This document shows positions 16,076-23,784 of a stretch of 64,000 nucleotides of DNA, piece after piece. The notes beneath the pieces were generated by a model, which did no database searches, had not been told where the DNA came from, and saw only the letters and a list, made by a program, of their open reading frames with translations. Source of the stretch: Flavonifractor hominis. GTDB lineage: Bacteria; Bacillota; Clostridia; Oscillospirales; Oscillospiraceae. Made by a program: the position numbers and the translations under genes. Location of the stretch: assembly GCF_040095835.1 (NCBI RefSeq), contig NZ_JBBMFT010000003.1:1-64000 (forward strand), given 5' to 3'. Numbering within the stretch: the stretch's first letter is position 1; each line of letters begins with the position of its first letter.

Positions 16076-17133
16076 ACGAGGAAAAGAACCTGAGACTGAC
16101 GGTGGCTTCGTCCCCCCATGTAGCCACCCCGATTGATACCCAGAACCTGATGCGGGATGTACTGATTGCCCTGGTGCCTGCCATGGTCATGGGCGTGGTC
16201 TTCTTTGGCCCCCGCGCTCTGATTGCTACCATCATCTCCGTGCTGGCCTGTGAGTTCTTTGAGTGGGGCTACCGCAAGCTGATGCACAAGTCCTGCGCCA
16301 ACAAAGACCTGTCCGCTGCCGTCACCGGCGTGCTGCTGGCCTTTGTGTGCGCTCCCACGCTGCCTTACTGGATGCTTATCATCGGTGACTTCTTCGCCAT
16401 CGTGGTGGTTAAGCAGCTCTTCGGCGGCCTGGGCAAGAACTTCATGAACCCCGCCCTGGGCGGCCGTGCCTTCCTGATGCTGTGCTACCCCGTGGCTATG
16501 ACCACCTGGGTGGTGCCCGGCATCGGCGCTGACAAGTGGGCTGGCCTGTTCTCTGGCAGCGTCACCATGACCGGTGCCGACGTGGTTACCGGTGCGACTC
16601 CTCTGGGTGCCGACTTTATGCATGGCGGCCTGCTGCCCGATGCTTCTATCCTGGATGCCTTTGTAGGTAACGTGGGCGGCTGCATCGGCGAGGTCTCTGC
16701 GCTGATGCTGCTCATCGGCGGTCTGTACCTCATCTGGCGCGGCGTTATCCGTGCTCGTATCCCCGTGGCCTATATCGCCACCGTGGCGGTGCTCACCTTC
16801 CTGTTCCCCATGGGCGGCAATGACCGTCTGACCTGGATGGCCTATCAGCTGTTCAGCGGCGGCCTGTTCCTGGGTGCTTTCTTCATGGCTACCGACTATG
16901 TTACCAGCCCTGTCACCAAGAAGGGCGAGGTCATCTTCGGCATCGGCTGCGGCCTGCTGACTGTGTTCATCCGCTACTTCGGCGGTTATCCCGAGGGTGT
17001 GTCCTACTCCATCCTGATCATGAACTGCTGCGTGTGGCTCATTGATAAGGTGGGTAAGCCCAACCGCTACGGCGTGACCAAGGAAATGAAGGCTGCCGCC
17101 AAGGCTGCCAAGAAAGCCGGAAAGGAGGGCTAA
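16072..17133 (+). CDS. rnfD: Rnf complex subunit D
   Basis: A 353-residue integral membrane subunit with about ten hydrophobic segments, of the RnfD/NqrB family. The VVTGATPLG motif near residue 180 is the covalent FMN attachment site (FMN linked to the Thr), as in homologues. Together with RnfG it carries electrons through the membrane while ions are pumped. Its ATG overlaps the rnfC stop. Confidence 0.96.
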   Translation: MNEEKNLRLTVASSPHVATPIDTQNLMRDVLIALVPAMVMGVVFFGPRALIATIISVLACEFFEWGYRKLMHKSCANKDLSAAVTGVLLAFVCAPTLPYWMLIIGDFFAIVVVKQLFGGLGKNFMNPALGGRAFLMLCYPVAMTTWVVPGIGADKWAGLFSGSVTMTGADVVTGATPLGADFMHGGLLPDASILDAFVGNVGGCIGEVSALMLLIGGLYLIWRGVIRARIPVAYIATVAVLTFLFPMGGNDRLTWMAYQLFSGGLFLGAFFMATDYVTSPVTKKGEVIFGIGCGLLTVFIRYFGGYPEGVSYSILIMNCCVWLIDKVGKPNRYGVTKEMKAAAKAAKKAGKEG

Positions 17134-17136
17134 ACC

Positions 17137-17694
17137 ATGAGTGAGACTACGACCAAGAAAAAAGAGCCTGGTATGGCGACTCTGGTCATCGTGCTCTTTG
17201 CTATCTGTGCGGTGACGGCCCTGCTGCTGGGCCTGACCAACATGGTGACCAAGCCCTACATCGACAAGAATGCTCAGCTCAAGCAGGAGCAGGCCATGGC
17301 GGCCGTGCTGCCTGCGGACAGCTACACTGAGGTAACCGATCAGTACACCGGCGGCGACGCTACTGTGCTTAATATCTACGATGCCGGCGAGGCTGGTCAT
17401 GTGGTGCAGGTGAAGCCTGCCACCTCCTTCAGCGGCAACCTGACCATTATGGTAGGCGTGGATGGCACCGGTGCCTGCACCGGTATCTCCGTTGTCAGCA
17501 CCGGTGAGACGTCCGGCCTGGGCTCTAACGCCAGCAAGCCGGAGTTTGCCGACCAGTTCATCGGCAAGACCGGTGAGGTCAAGGTGAGCAAGGACGGCGG
17601 CGACATTGATGCGCTGACCGGCGCTACCATCACCTCCCGCGGCGTGTGCGAGGCTGTTACCAGTGCCATCGCCGCCGTCGCGAGCATGGGCTAA
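17137..17694 (+). CDS. rnfG: Rnf complex subunit G
   Basis: A 185-residue subunit with one N-terminal membrane anchor (residues about 11-35) and an exported FMN-binding domain. DALTGATITSRGV near residue 153 is the flavinylation motif, with the second Thr of TGATIT the expected attachment site. It starts three bases after the rnfD stop, with a GGAGGG site inside the rnfD end. Confidence 0.96.
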   Translation: MSETTTKKKEPGMATLVIVLFAICAVTALLLGLTNMVTKPYIDKNAQLKQEQAMAAVLPADSYTEVTDQYTGGDATVLNIYDAGEAGHVVQVKPATSFSGNLTIMVGVDGTGACTGISVVSTGETSGLGSNASKPEFADQFIGKTGEVKVSKDGGDIDALTGATITSRGVCEAVTSAIAAVASMG

Positions 17695-17709
17695 GGAGGG
17701 TACTGAAGC

Positions 17710-18357
17710 ATGAATGTGAAAAATCAACTGCGGGACGGCCTGTTCTTCCAGAACCCTGTTACCGTACAGCTGCTGGGTATGTGTTCGGTTCTGGCCATTA
17801 CCACCACCCTGTTCAACGGACTGGGCATGGGCGTGTCGGTGCTGGTTATCCTGACCCTGGCCAACATCATCATCTCCCTGCTGCGTAAGATCATCCCCAA
17901 CAACATCCGTATTGCTTGCTTTATCGTGGTCATCGCTGGCTTCGTGACCATCGTGGACCTGTGCCTGCAGGCGTTCCTGCCGTCTCTGTCTGCCAGCCTG
18001 GGCCTGTTCATCCCCCTCATCGTGGTGAACTGTATCATTCTGGGCCGTGCTGAGTCCTTCGCCTACAAGAACGGCCCCGTGGCCTCCGCGCTGGACGGCG
18101 TTTTCCAGGGCCTGGGCTACACCATGGTGCTGGTTATCATGTGTGTGGTGCGTGAGTTCCTGGGCAACGGTACCTTCGGCGGCGGCATCCTCAACGGCGG
18201 CAACGGCATCCGCATTCTGCCCGAGGGCATTCCTGCTCTGGGTATGATTCTCCCCGTGGGCGGATTCTTGACCCTGGCCTGTGTGATTGCCGCTATGCAG
18301 TACATCCTGAATAAGCCCAAGAAGGGCGAGAATAAGACTGAGGAGGTGGCCAAGTAA
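17710..18357 (+). CDS. rnfE: Rnf complex subunit E
   Basis: A 215-residue six-helix membrane protein of the RnfE/NqrD family. Characteristic are the start NQLRDGLFFQNPVTVQLLG, conserved PLIVVNCIILGRAESFA, and the GFTMVL-like segment LGYTMVLVIMCVVREFLGNG. RnfA and RnfE form an inverted pair that holds the membrane iron-sulfur centre. The last base of its TAA is the first base of the rnfA ATG. Confidence 0.96.
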   Translation: MNVKNQLRDGLFFQNPVTVQLLGMCSVLAITTTLFNGLGMGVSVLVILTLANIIISLLRKIIPNNIRIACFIVVIAGFVTIVDLCLQAFLPSLSASLGLFIPLIVVNCIILGRAESFAYKNGPVASALDGVFQGLGYTMVLVIMCVVREFLGNGTFGGGILNGGNGIRILPEGIPALGMILPVGGFLTLACVIAAMQYILNKPKKGENKTEEVAK

Positions 18358-18947
18358 TGGAGTGGACTTCCCTGTTTACCATCGCCCTGGGCGCCATCCT
18401 GGTCAATAACTTCATTGTGGCCCAGTTCCTGGGCATCTGCCCCTTCATGGGCGTTTCCAAGAAGGTTGAGACGGCTTCCGGCATGGGCATGGCCGTTATC
18501 TTCGTCATGGGTCTGGCGTCTGCTATCTGCTGGCCCATCAACCAGTTCATTCTGGTACCCATGGGTCTGACTTTTATGCAGACCGTGACCTACATTCTGG
18601 TTATCGCTTCTCTGGTGCAGTTTATTGAGATGTTCCTAAAGAAGGCCATGCCCGCCCTCTATGAGGCCCTGGGCGTGTACCTGCCTCTGATCACCACCAA
18701 CTGCGCCGTGCTGGGCGTGGTGCTCCAGAACACCCAGAACAGCTATAACTTCATCGAGAGCGTCGTGTACGGCATCACTGGCGGCGTAGGCTTCCTGCTG
18801 GTCATCGTGATCTTTGCCAGCATCCGGGAGCGTATGGAGTTCTCCGAGTGGCCCAAGGCCTTCGACGGATTCCCCATCGCCCTGGTGGCCGCCGGCCTGA
18901 TCGCTCTGGCCTTCCTGGGCTTCTCCGGCCTGAAGGTCTTCGGTTAA
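18357..18947 (+). CDS. rnfA: Rnf complex subunit A
   Basis: A 196-residue six-helix membrane protein of the RnfA/NqrE family: NNFIVAQFLGICPFMGVS near residue 17 and LITTNCAVLGV near 112 are the conserved half-site loops, each with a Cys that ligates the intramembrane [2Fe-2S] cluster shared with RnfE. Its start overlaps the rnfE stop by one base. A GGAGG site before rnfB follows its stop. Confidence 0.96.
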   Translation: MEWTSLFTIALGAILVNNFIVAQFLGICPFMGVSKKVETASGMGMAVIFVMGLASAICWPINQFILVPMGLTFMQTVTYILVIASLVQFIEMFLKKAMPALYEALGVYLPLITTNCAVLGVVLQNTQNSYNFIESVVYGITGGVGFLLVIVIFASIRERMEFSEWPKAFDGFPIALVAAGLIALAFLGFSGLKVFG

Positions 18948-18962
18948 GGGAGGCGGAAGAAT

Positions 18963-19853
18963 ATGAATACTGTTATCATTGCCGTGGTGGTCCTGGCGGT
19001 CCTGGGCGCCATCTTCGGCCTGGTCCTGGCGATTGCCTCCAAGGTGTTCGCCGTTGAGGTGGACCCCCGCGAGGAGGCCATCCTCGGTTGCCTGCCCGGC
19101 GCCAACTGCGGTGGCTGTGGTTATCCCGGCTGCTCCGGCTATGCTTCTGCCGTGGTGAAGGGTGTGGCTCCTGTCAATGCCTGCGCCGCTGGCGGTGAGG
19201 CTGTGGCTGCCCAGATCGGTGAGATCATGGGTGTGTCTGCCGGCGCTGCGGTGAAGCAGATTGCCCAGGTGCACTGCACCGGCTGTGGCCAGAACTACAA
19301 GCAGTACGAGTACGTGGGTATCCACGACTGTGTGGCTGCCTCTAAGCTGCCCGGCGGCGGCGATCTGGCTTGTTCCTTCGGCTGCCTGGGCCTGGGCTCC
19401 TGTGAGAAGGTTTGTCCCTTTGACGCCATCCACGTGGTGGACGGCGTGGCCAAGGTGGATGAGGACAAGTGTAAGGCATGCAACAAGTGCGTGGATGTCT
19501 GCCCCCGGCACATCATCGCTCTGGAGCCTTACAAGACCAAGCGTCATGTCAGCATTCCCTGCTCTTCTCATGACAAGGGTGTGGATGCCCGCAAGGTGTG
19601 CGATAACGGCTGCATTGGCTGCTCCCTGTGTGCCAAGAACTGTCCCAAGGAAGCCATTACTATGGTTAACAACCTGGCGGTCATCGACTACGAGAAGTGC
19701 ATCGGCTGCGGCATTTGTGCGCAGAAGTGCCCCCGCAAGCTGATCACCGTGGACGGCAAGGTGCCCGTGGTCAAGCCTGCGGCCCCCAAGGCTGCTCCGG
19801 CTGCCGCTCCCAAGGCGGAGGCCCCCGCGGCTGCTGCAGAGCCCAAGGAGTAA
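18963..19853 (+). CDS. rnfB: Rnf complex subunit B (ferredoxin-accepting)
   Basis: A 296-residue iron-sulfur subunit that takes electrons from reduced ferredoxin. It has an N-terminal membrane anchor (residues 2-24), the RnfB Fe-S domain (LPGANCGGCGYPGC), then further [4Fe-4S] ferredoxin motifs including CEKVCP, CKACNKCVDVCP, CIGCSLCAKNCP and CIGCGICAQKCP. The final ~25 residues are an Ala/Pro/Lys-rich low-complexity tail absent from many homologues. It is the last gene of the operon, before a strong terminator. Confidence 0.96.
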   Translation: MNTVIIAVVVLAVLGAIFGLVLAIASKVFAVEVDPREEAILGCLPGANCGGCGYPGCSGYASAVVKGVAPVNACAAGGEAVAAQIGEIMGVSAGAAVKQIAQVHCTGCGQNYKQYEYVGIHDCVAASKLPGGGDLACSFGCLGLGSCEKVCPFDAIHVVDGVAKVDEDKCKACNKCVDVCPRHIIALEPYKTKRHVSIPCSSHDKGVDARKVCDNGCIGCSLCAKNCPKEAITMVNNLAVIDYEKCIGCGICAQKCPRKLITVDGKVPVVKPAAPKAAPAAAPKAEAPAAAAEPKE

Positions 19854-19871
19854 GTACTCCGGATAAAGATT

Positions 19872-19910
19872 AAAAATCGCGCGTCCCCAATACGGGGACG
19901 CGCGATTTTT
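19872..19910 (+). terminator. rnf operon terminator
   Basis: AAAAATCGCGCGTCCCC pairs perfectly with GGGGACGCGCGATTTTT over 17 bases. Being symmetrical with A/T tails, it can also serve the minus-strand DUF1540 gene ending at 19926. Confidence 0.92.
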
Positions 19911-19925
19911 GCTTAATGCCCGAAC

Positions 19926-20111
19926 TTAGTGCTTGCAGCCGCCAGGACCGCCCAGCTGGAAGGATGCACACTCAGTAGAAGCGCAGTTGGTCACATTGGC
20001 GTCGCAGCAACCCACCTTGATTTCATTCAGGGTACAGTAGTTCTGCTCGCCGCAGTGGTAAGCACAATTGTTGACGGAGCATTTGATGCTGCTGTTCGGG
20101 GTCTTGTTCAT
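19926..20111 (-). CDS. DUF1540 cysteine-rich small protein
   Basis: A 61-residue protein containing one DUF1540 motif: C-NNCAYHCGEQNYCTLNEI then CCDANVTNCASTECASF. The nine Cys and the His suggest a small metal-binding fold. Such proteins are common in spore-forming clostridia; their role is unknown. AGGAGG precedes the ATG. Confidence 0.85.
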   Translation of the reverse strand: MNKTPNSSIKCSVNNCAYHCGEQNYCTLNEIKVGCCDANVTNCASTECASFQLGGPGGCKH

Positions 20112-20176
20112 ATCGCATTTCCTCCTTATTTCCGTGGTACGCTCTTAGTATGGACCGTGGGAGGAGGAATATACGA

Positions 20177-21016
20177 CTAAGATTTGGAAGATTCGCTGTC
20201 CTGCTTGGGTAACGCCTTGGGAATAAAACGACGGGCAAATCTGCCTTTCCCGCGATTTTTTACATAGAAATAGCCGATAACAGAAAAGACTACCGCGCCA
20301 ATGAAGTTAACGAACAGATCCATCATGGTATCCAGAATGCCGATATCCAGGTATCCGCCCAGCCCCAACGGATGCTGGGTCCCATCGGCGGTAACGACGA
20401 TCACATCGGTGATGTTATGGATCGCAACGGGAGTATTCCCACCGGTAGGATCCAGCATTACCGAGCCGATAGAGTGGACAATGGTATCCTTTTGCATATC
20501 CAGCAGAAAGAGCTGATCCATGGTGCATTCGAAAAATTCCCACAGCACACCGATGGTCATGGAAAAACAGAATGCCACGATGGCCAAATATACCGGCGAG
20601 AGCTGAAAAGCCAGGCGCTCGTTTCGATTCAGAATATCCAACAGCGAAAACCCGATGGCGGCACACAAAAAGCCGTTAAGTGTGTGCAGCATGGTGTCCC
20701 AATACGGAAACTGGACATAATAGGCCTGAATTTCGCCGAGAATTTCTGCGGCAAAGATAAACAGGAGAATGATGACCTCCAACGTATCCGGAATGTCAAT
20801 ATGAATGGTGCGTTCAATGAAGCTGGGAAGAGTAAAGAGAAACAAAGTCAGTACGCACAAAAAGACATTTTCAAAATTCCGGTTAAAAATCTGGGCAATA
20901 AGAGCCACCACGACCAGGAAACGCAGGATAACATATACAACTGCCACGCCGGGGTGCTGTCGCACCTGTTCCCGAAGTGGTGTGTGGCGGCTGCGACGAT
21001 GTTCCATTCTTTTCAC
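20177..21016 (-). CDS. DUF2238-like membrane protein
   Basis: A 279-residue membrane protein with about seven hydrophobic segments (the first near residues 25-45, the last near 238-255). The conserved pieces YWDTMLHTLNGFL and GVLWEFFE are typical of the DUF2238 / YjdF-like family. The start is taken as GTG at 21016 because AAGGAGG lies 6 bases before it; the first ATG three codons later would be 15 bases away. Function unknown. A neighbouring hexapeptide-repeat gene ends 12 bases upstream and may be co-transcribed. Confidence 0.72.
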   Translation of the reverse strand: MKRMEHRRSRHTPLREQVRQHPGVAVVYVILRFLVVVALIAQIFNRNFENVFLCVLTLFLFTLPSFIERTIHIDIPDTLEVIILLFIFAAEILGEIQAYYVQFPYWDTMLHTLNGFLCAAIGFSLLDILNRNERLAFQLSPVYLAIVAFCFSMTIGVLWEFFECTMDQLFLLDMQKDTIVHSIGSVMLDPTGGNTPVAIHNITDVIVVTADGTQHPLGLGGYLDIGILDTMMDLFVNFIGAVVFSVIGYFYVKNRGKGRFARRFIPKALPKQDSESSKS

Positions 21017-21027
21017 AGAAGACCTCC

Positions 21028-21555
21028 TTATGTCTGTGCCGCTTCAGGCAGTTGCTGGGCGGCAAGTGTACAATAATTGTGGGCGGAATGGACCAGATCG
21101 GCGGCCTCATCCGGACGTAGGGAACGGACTACTTTGGCAGGGGAGCCCATTACCAGGGAGCCAGGTGGGATGACCATATGCTGGGGGATCAATGCACCGG
21201 CAGCCACCAGGGACCCTGCTCCCACGACGCATCCGTTGAGCAAAATGGCTCCCATACCGATGAGTGCACCGTCTTCCACGGTGCAGCCGTGGAGAATGGC
21301 GGCGTGCCCCACAGTTACGCTGTGGCCCACAGTAGTGGGATAACCTGGGTCAGCGTGTACAACTGCGTTGTCCTGGATGTTGCTGTCTGAGCCGATGTGT
21401 ATGCTGTCCTCATCCCCGCGCAGTACAGCGCCGTACCAGATACTGACGCCGGACTCCAGAGTTACTTCGCCGGCTACGGTGGCGTTAGGTGCCACTCTCA
21501 CATTCTGGGCAAGGGTAGGGTGCTTGCCGTCTATTTGAATTATCACGCCGCCCAT
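21028..21555 (-). CDS. Gamma-carbonic-anhydrase-like hexapeptide repeat protein
   Basis: A 175-residue left-handed beta-helix protein of the YrdA/PaaY/gamma-carbonic anhydrase group. Typical elements are SGVSIWYGAVLRGDEDSIHIGSDSNIQDNAVVH followed by VTVGHAAILHGCTVEDGALIGMGAILL; the three metal-ligand histidines are VVHAD, VGHAA and LHGC. Members bind zinc or iron in a trimer; many show weak or no carbonic anhydrase activity. The ATG at 21555 has AAGGAG only one base before it, so a GTG at 21546 with better spacing may be the true start. Confidence 0.85.
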   Translation of the reverse strand: MGGVIIQIDGKHPTLAQNVRVAPNATVAGEVTLESGVSIWYGAVLRGDEDSIHIGSDSNIQDNAVVHADPGYPTTVGHSVTVGHAAILHGCTVEDGALIGMGAILLNGCVVGAGSLVAAGALIPQHMVIPPGSLVMGSPAKVVRSLRPDEAADLVHSAHNYCTLAAQQLPEAAQT

Positions 21556-21659
21556 TCTCCTTTCTGCGACAAATCCACCAAACATTATAGACGCTGGGAA
21601 AGATACTGACAAGTCAAATCTGTACCGGCAGTGCATAGGATAGCAGGGAGGTGAATCGT

Positions 21660-21872
21660 ATGGACCTGAAACGAAACCAGATCACAGTAGGGGAGCTGAT
21701 GGATCATCCTGGGGCGAGAGCGGTCTTCCAGCGCCGGTTCCCCATGTTGATGAAGCATCCTCTGCTGGGGGCGGCGCGCACCATTACCCTGGAGCAGATC
21801 CTGTCGGTGGCCCGGGCTTACGTACCGCAGAAGAAAATTGAAGAGACCCTTAACGAACTGAGACGGGCGTAA
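21660..21872 (+). CDS. Small stand-alone helical domain protein
   Basis: A 70-residue protein, soluble and basic. The pattern ITVGELMDHPGARAVFQRRF - HPLLGAARTITLEQIL resembles a short helical module I have seen at the C-termini of clostridial secreted enzymes (T-xGELL-x-A-xx-L-x-P - HP-xG-A); here it stands alone. ATG at 21660 is preceded by GGGAGG at 8 bases; a GTG three codons earlier is a poorer alternative. Function unknown. It is followed directly by a terminator. Confidence 0.65.
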   Translation: MDLKRNQITVGELMDHPGARAVFQRRFPMLMKHPLLGAARTITLEQILSVARAYVPQKKIEETLNELRRA

Positions 21873-21919
21873 AAATACTCCCGCTCAAACGCAGAACGTT
21901 TGGGCGGGAGTATTTTTTA
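21872..21919. terminator. Terminator between convergent genes
   Basis: A 21-base arm at 21872-21892 pairs with 21898-21918 (a few G-T pairs), with A and T runs at the ends. It serves the 70-residue gene and the minus-strand CmpB-like gene. Confidence 0.85.
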
Positions 21920-22516
21920 TGCAGGGCTGTGTCGGGACAGACGGAGATACCATCGCAGAACATCGGTATCACGGGTACGGCGGAGAAGAGCGGCGGTAAG
22001 GAGCGTGTCTACCAGCAGGAAAGCCGCTGTCGGTGGTGCCAGCCATGGGGGAATATGCATAACCAGCCAAGTTACCCAGGGATGGAGCAGATAGAAAATC
22101 AGCAGAGCCAGTATCCCCCAGCACAGGGCAAAGCGCAGACATGCATGCCGACCGAGATGCATAGGCAGGTGTGAGTAGTCCCAGAAGCAGACCCGAAAAA
22201 CTTTTTCGTAAAAGAATCCGGTAAACCACTCCACTCCGGTGCAGATAAACACTGCAGCAGGGAAAAGCAGCCAGGGGGTCTGCTGGATTTCCGCCGGCAG
22301 ACACAACAGCCCCAGAGCGCCAAGACCATAGACCGGGCAGATCGGCAGAAACAGGCGGCACTTTCGGTCTCGCTTGGCATTACCGGTGATGTGAACATAG
22401 CAGACCTCGATAAGAAAGCCAACGAAACTGTAAATAAGAAAGTACCAAAACCAAGTCAAGAAAACCGCCCCGTCTCGTCCGTTTTTTTTATCATGGGACG
22501 AAACGGGGCAGTTCAT
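21917..22516 (-). CDS. Putative ABC-transporter permease, CmpB-like
   Basis: A 199-residue membrane protein with about five hydrophobic segments. WYFLIYSFVGFLIEVCY near residue 25, then RLFLPICPVYGLGALGLL and E-FTGFFYE (residues 94-102) and WDYS are the signature of the CmpB-like permease family (PF06541). It is the third gene of a PadR unit: its ATG overlaps the stop of the preceding gene (ATGA at 22513-22516). The longer frame to 22810 lies inside that gene and is rejected. Transport substrate unknown. Confidence 0.75.
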   Translation of the reverse strand: MNCPVSSHDKKNGRDGAVFLTWFWYFLIYSFVGFLIEVCYVHITGNAKRDRKCRLFLPICPVYGLGALGLLCLPAEIQQTPWLLFPAAVFICTGVEWFTGFFYEKVFRVCFWDYSHLPMHLGRHACLRFALCWGILALLIFYLLHPWVTWLVMHIPPWLAPPTAAFLLVDTLLTAALLRRTRDTDVLRWYLRLSRHSPA

Positions 22517-23301
22517 ACTCCACAGATTTTGACAGAGCGTCTTACACGGTTCTTTCTTGGGAACAAGGAAACCAGCAATGCCAGGAGCAGCGAGGAAAAA
22601 AGAGTCCAGATGATATAGGAGACGGTAAAGAAGCCTGCAGTGGTATCTCCGCCGGTGTGGATACGTTGGATCAGCGGAGGGAGGTTCCAAAGAGACATCC
22701 GGTAGAGTAGGGAACTGATGGACAAAATAGCCAGCTTTTCTCCCGCCCACGCCAGCAGCATGCCGGCGGCGATGGGATACATAGGACGTTCTGTCCGCCG
22801 GAAGACCCAACGCAGATAAAGGGCGCCGATGGGAAAGGGAAGCTGGTAAATAAGCCCTGTAAGGGCAATCATTTTATCATATTGCAGGGTAAAGGCTGGG
22901 GTACCGTATAGGGAGCCGGGCACCAATGCGCCCAAATGAGGAAGACCGTCGTTGGCAAGGGGGCCCGCCGCGCTGCCCATGATCTGGGAAAATACGGCGG
23001 TGACCAGAAGATAGAGGCCTCCCATCAGGCAGACGGCCAGCCAGATACGACTCACACAGTAACGCGGGCGCTGGCTGCGTAGAGCCAATTCAGCCTGGCG
23101 GTATTCACGCCGGAGCTGTTGGATGCTGCCCAGCTGAGACAAGGTTTCTCCCCGGGCCTCCGATTCCGACATTCCATGCTCCAGACAGCTCTGGTAAAGC
23201 ATGCCCATATGATCCATCAGTTCAGCCAGTACCCGTGTCCGGTAGCGGCGGTCATGCAGAGGTTCCGCAATGAGCGCTGCCTGCTCCTCCATCCAGTTCA
23301 A
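22513..23301 (-). CDS. Permease-prefix / DUF1700-like membrane protein
   Basis: A 262-residue protein. The N-terminal ~70 residues (YRTRVLAELMDHMGMLYQ, ARGETLSQLGSIQQL) form the helical domain seen in DUF1700 and permease-prefix proteins that follow PadR genes; membrane segments lie near 80-105, 140-160, 165-185, 190-215 and 230-250. The start is taken as TTG at 23301, which overlaps the padR stop (TTGA) and has AGGAGG 6 bases upstream; the first ATG is 15 bases from that site. These proteins are thought to act with PadR in sensing membrane or cell-wall stress. Confidence 0.72.
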   Translation of the reverse strand: MNWMEEQAALIAEPLHDRRYRTRVLAELMDHMGMLYQSCLEHGMSESEARGETLSQLGSIQQLRREYRQAELALRSQRPRYCVSRIWLAVCLMGGLYLLVTAVFSQIMGSAAGPLANDGLPHLGALVPGSLYGTPAFTLQYDKMIALTGLIYQLPFPIGALYLRWVFRRTERPMYPIAAGMLLAWAGEKLAILSISSLLYRMSLWNLPPLIQRIHTGGDTTAGFFTVSYIIWTLFSSLLLALLVSLFPRKNRVRRSVKICGV

Positions 23302-23630
23302 GACGTTCCTCCTTCCAGAATCAGTCCCATGGCCCGGGTATAGCGCGCCCACTCCTGCTCCTGCTCCGCCAGAACGGCATGGCCAGTATCGGTCAGGCGG
23401 TAATACCGCCGCTCACGCCCTGAGTCCGACTGAAGATAGGAGGTAATCTCTCCACGGCTCTCCAGCGTGTGGAGAAGAGGATACAGGCTCCCCTGACTCA
23501 TGGAAAAGACCCCTTCCGAGCGACGGGCCATTTCTTGGACCAACTCATAGCCGTACATGTCGCGCAGAGAGAGCAGCTTCAGCAGGATCAGGCCATGGCT
23601 TCCTTTGGACAATTCTTTGTTCAGCTTCAT
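23298..23630 (-). CDS. PadR family transcriptional regulator
   Basis: A 110-residue winged-helix protein. GSHGLILLKLLSLRDMYGYELVQEM and SQGSLYPLLHTLESRGEI are the PadR helices, followed by the wing with RRYYRLTDTGHAVL. An AAGAGGTG site precedes the ATG. It is unrelated in close sequence to the PadR at 2427. It is first gene of a coupled three-gene unit and has its own operator-like inverted repeat at the promoter. Confidence 0.9.
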   Translation of the reverse strand: MKLNKELSKGSHGLILLKLLSLRDMYGYELVQEMARRSEGVFSMSQGSLYPLLHTLESRGEITSYLQSDSGRERRYYRLTDTGHAVLAEQEQEWARYTRAMGLILEGGTS

Positions 23631-23634
23631 AAAT

Positions 23635-23682
23635 ACACCTCTTGTTTAGAGGCATTATATACATCGGACTAAGAGGTGTCAA
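23635..23682 (-). promoter_or_regulatory. PadR promoter with inverted-repeat operator
   Basis: On the minus strand a consensus promoter TTGACA (23677-23682), 17-base spacer, TATAAT (23654-23659). The 9-base inverted repeat ACACCTCTT (23635-23643) / AAGAGGTGT (23671-23679) has one arm over the -35 box and one downstream of the -10, a layout expected for autorepression. Confidence 0.8.
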
Positions 23683-23784
23683 GGAGAAATGGGAAAAAAG
23701 AAGGAAATTTGTCCATTCTGCTCTTGCCGTGAGAGGGGGAAATATGATACGATAGAAAAAATTCAAAAGGGGAAATGAAGCGTC

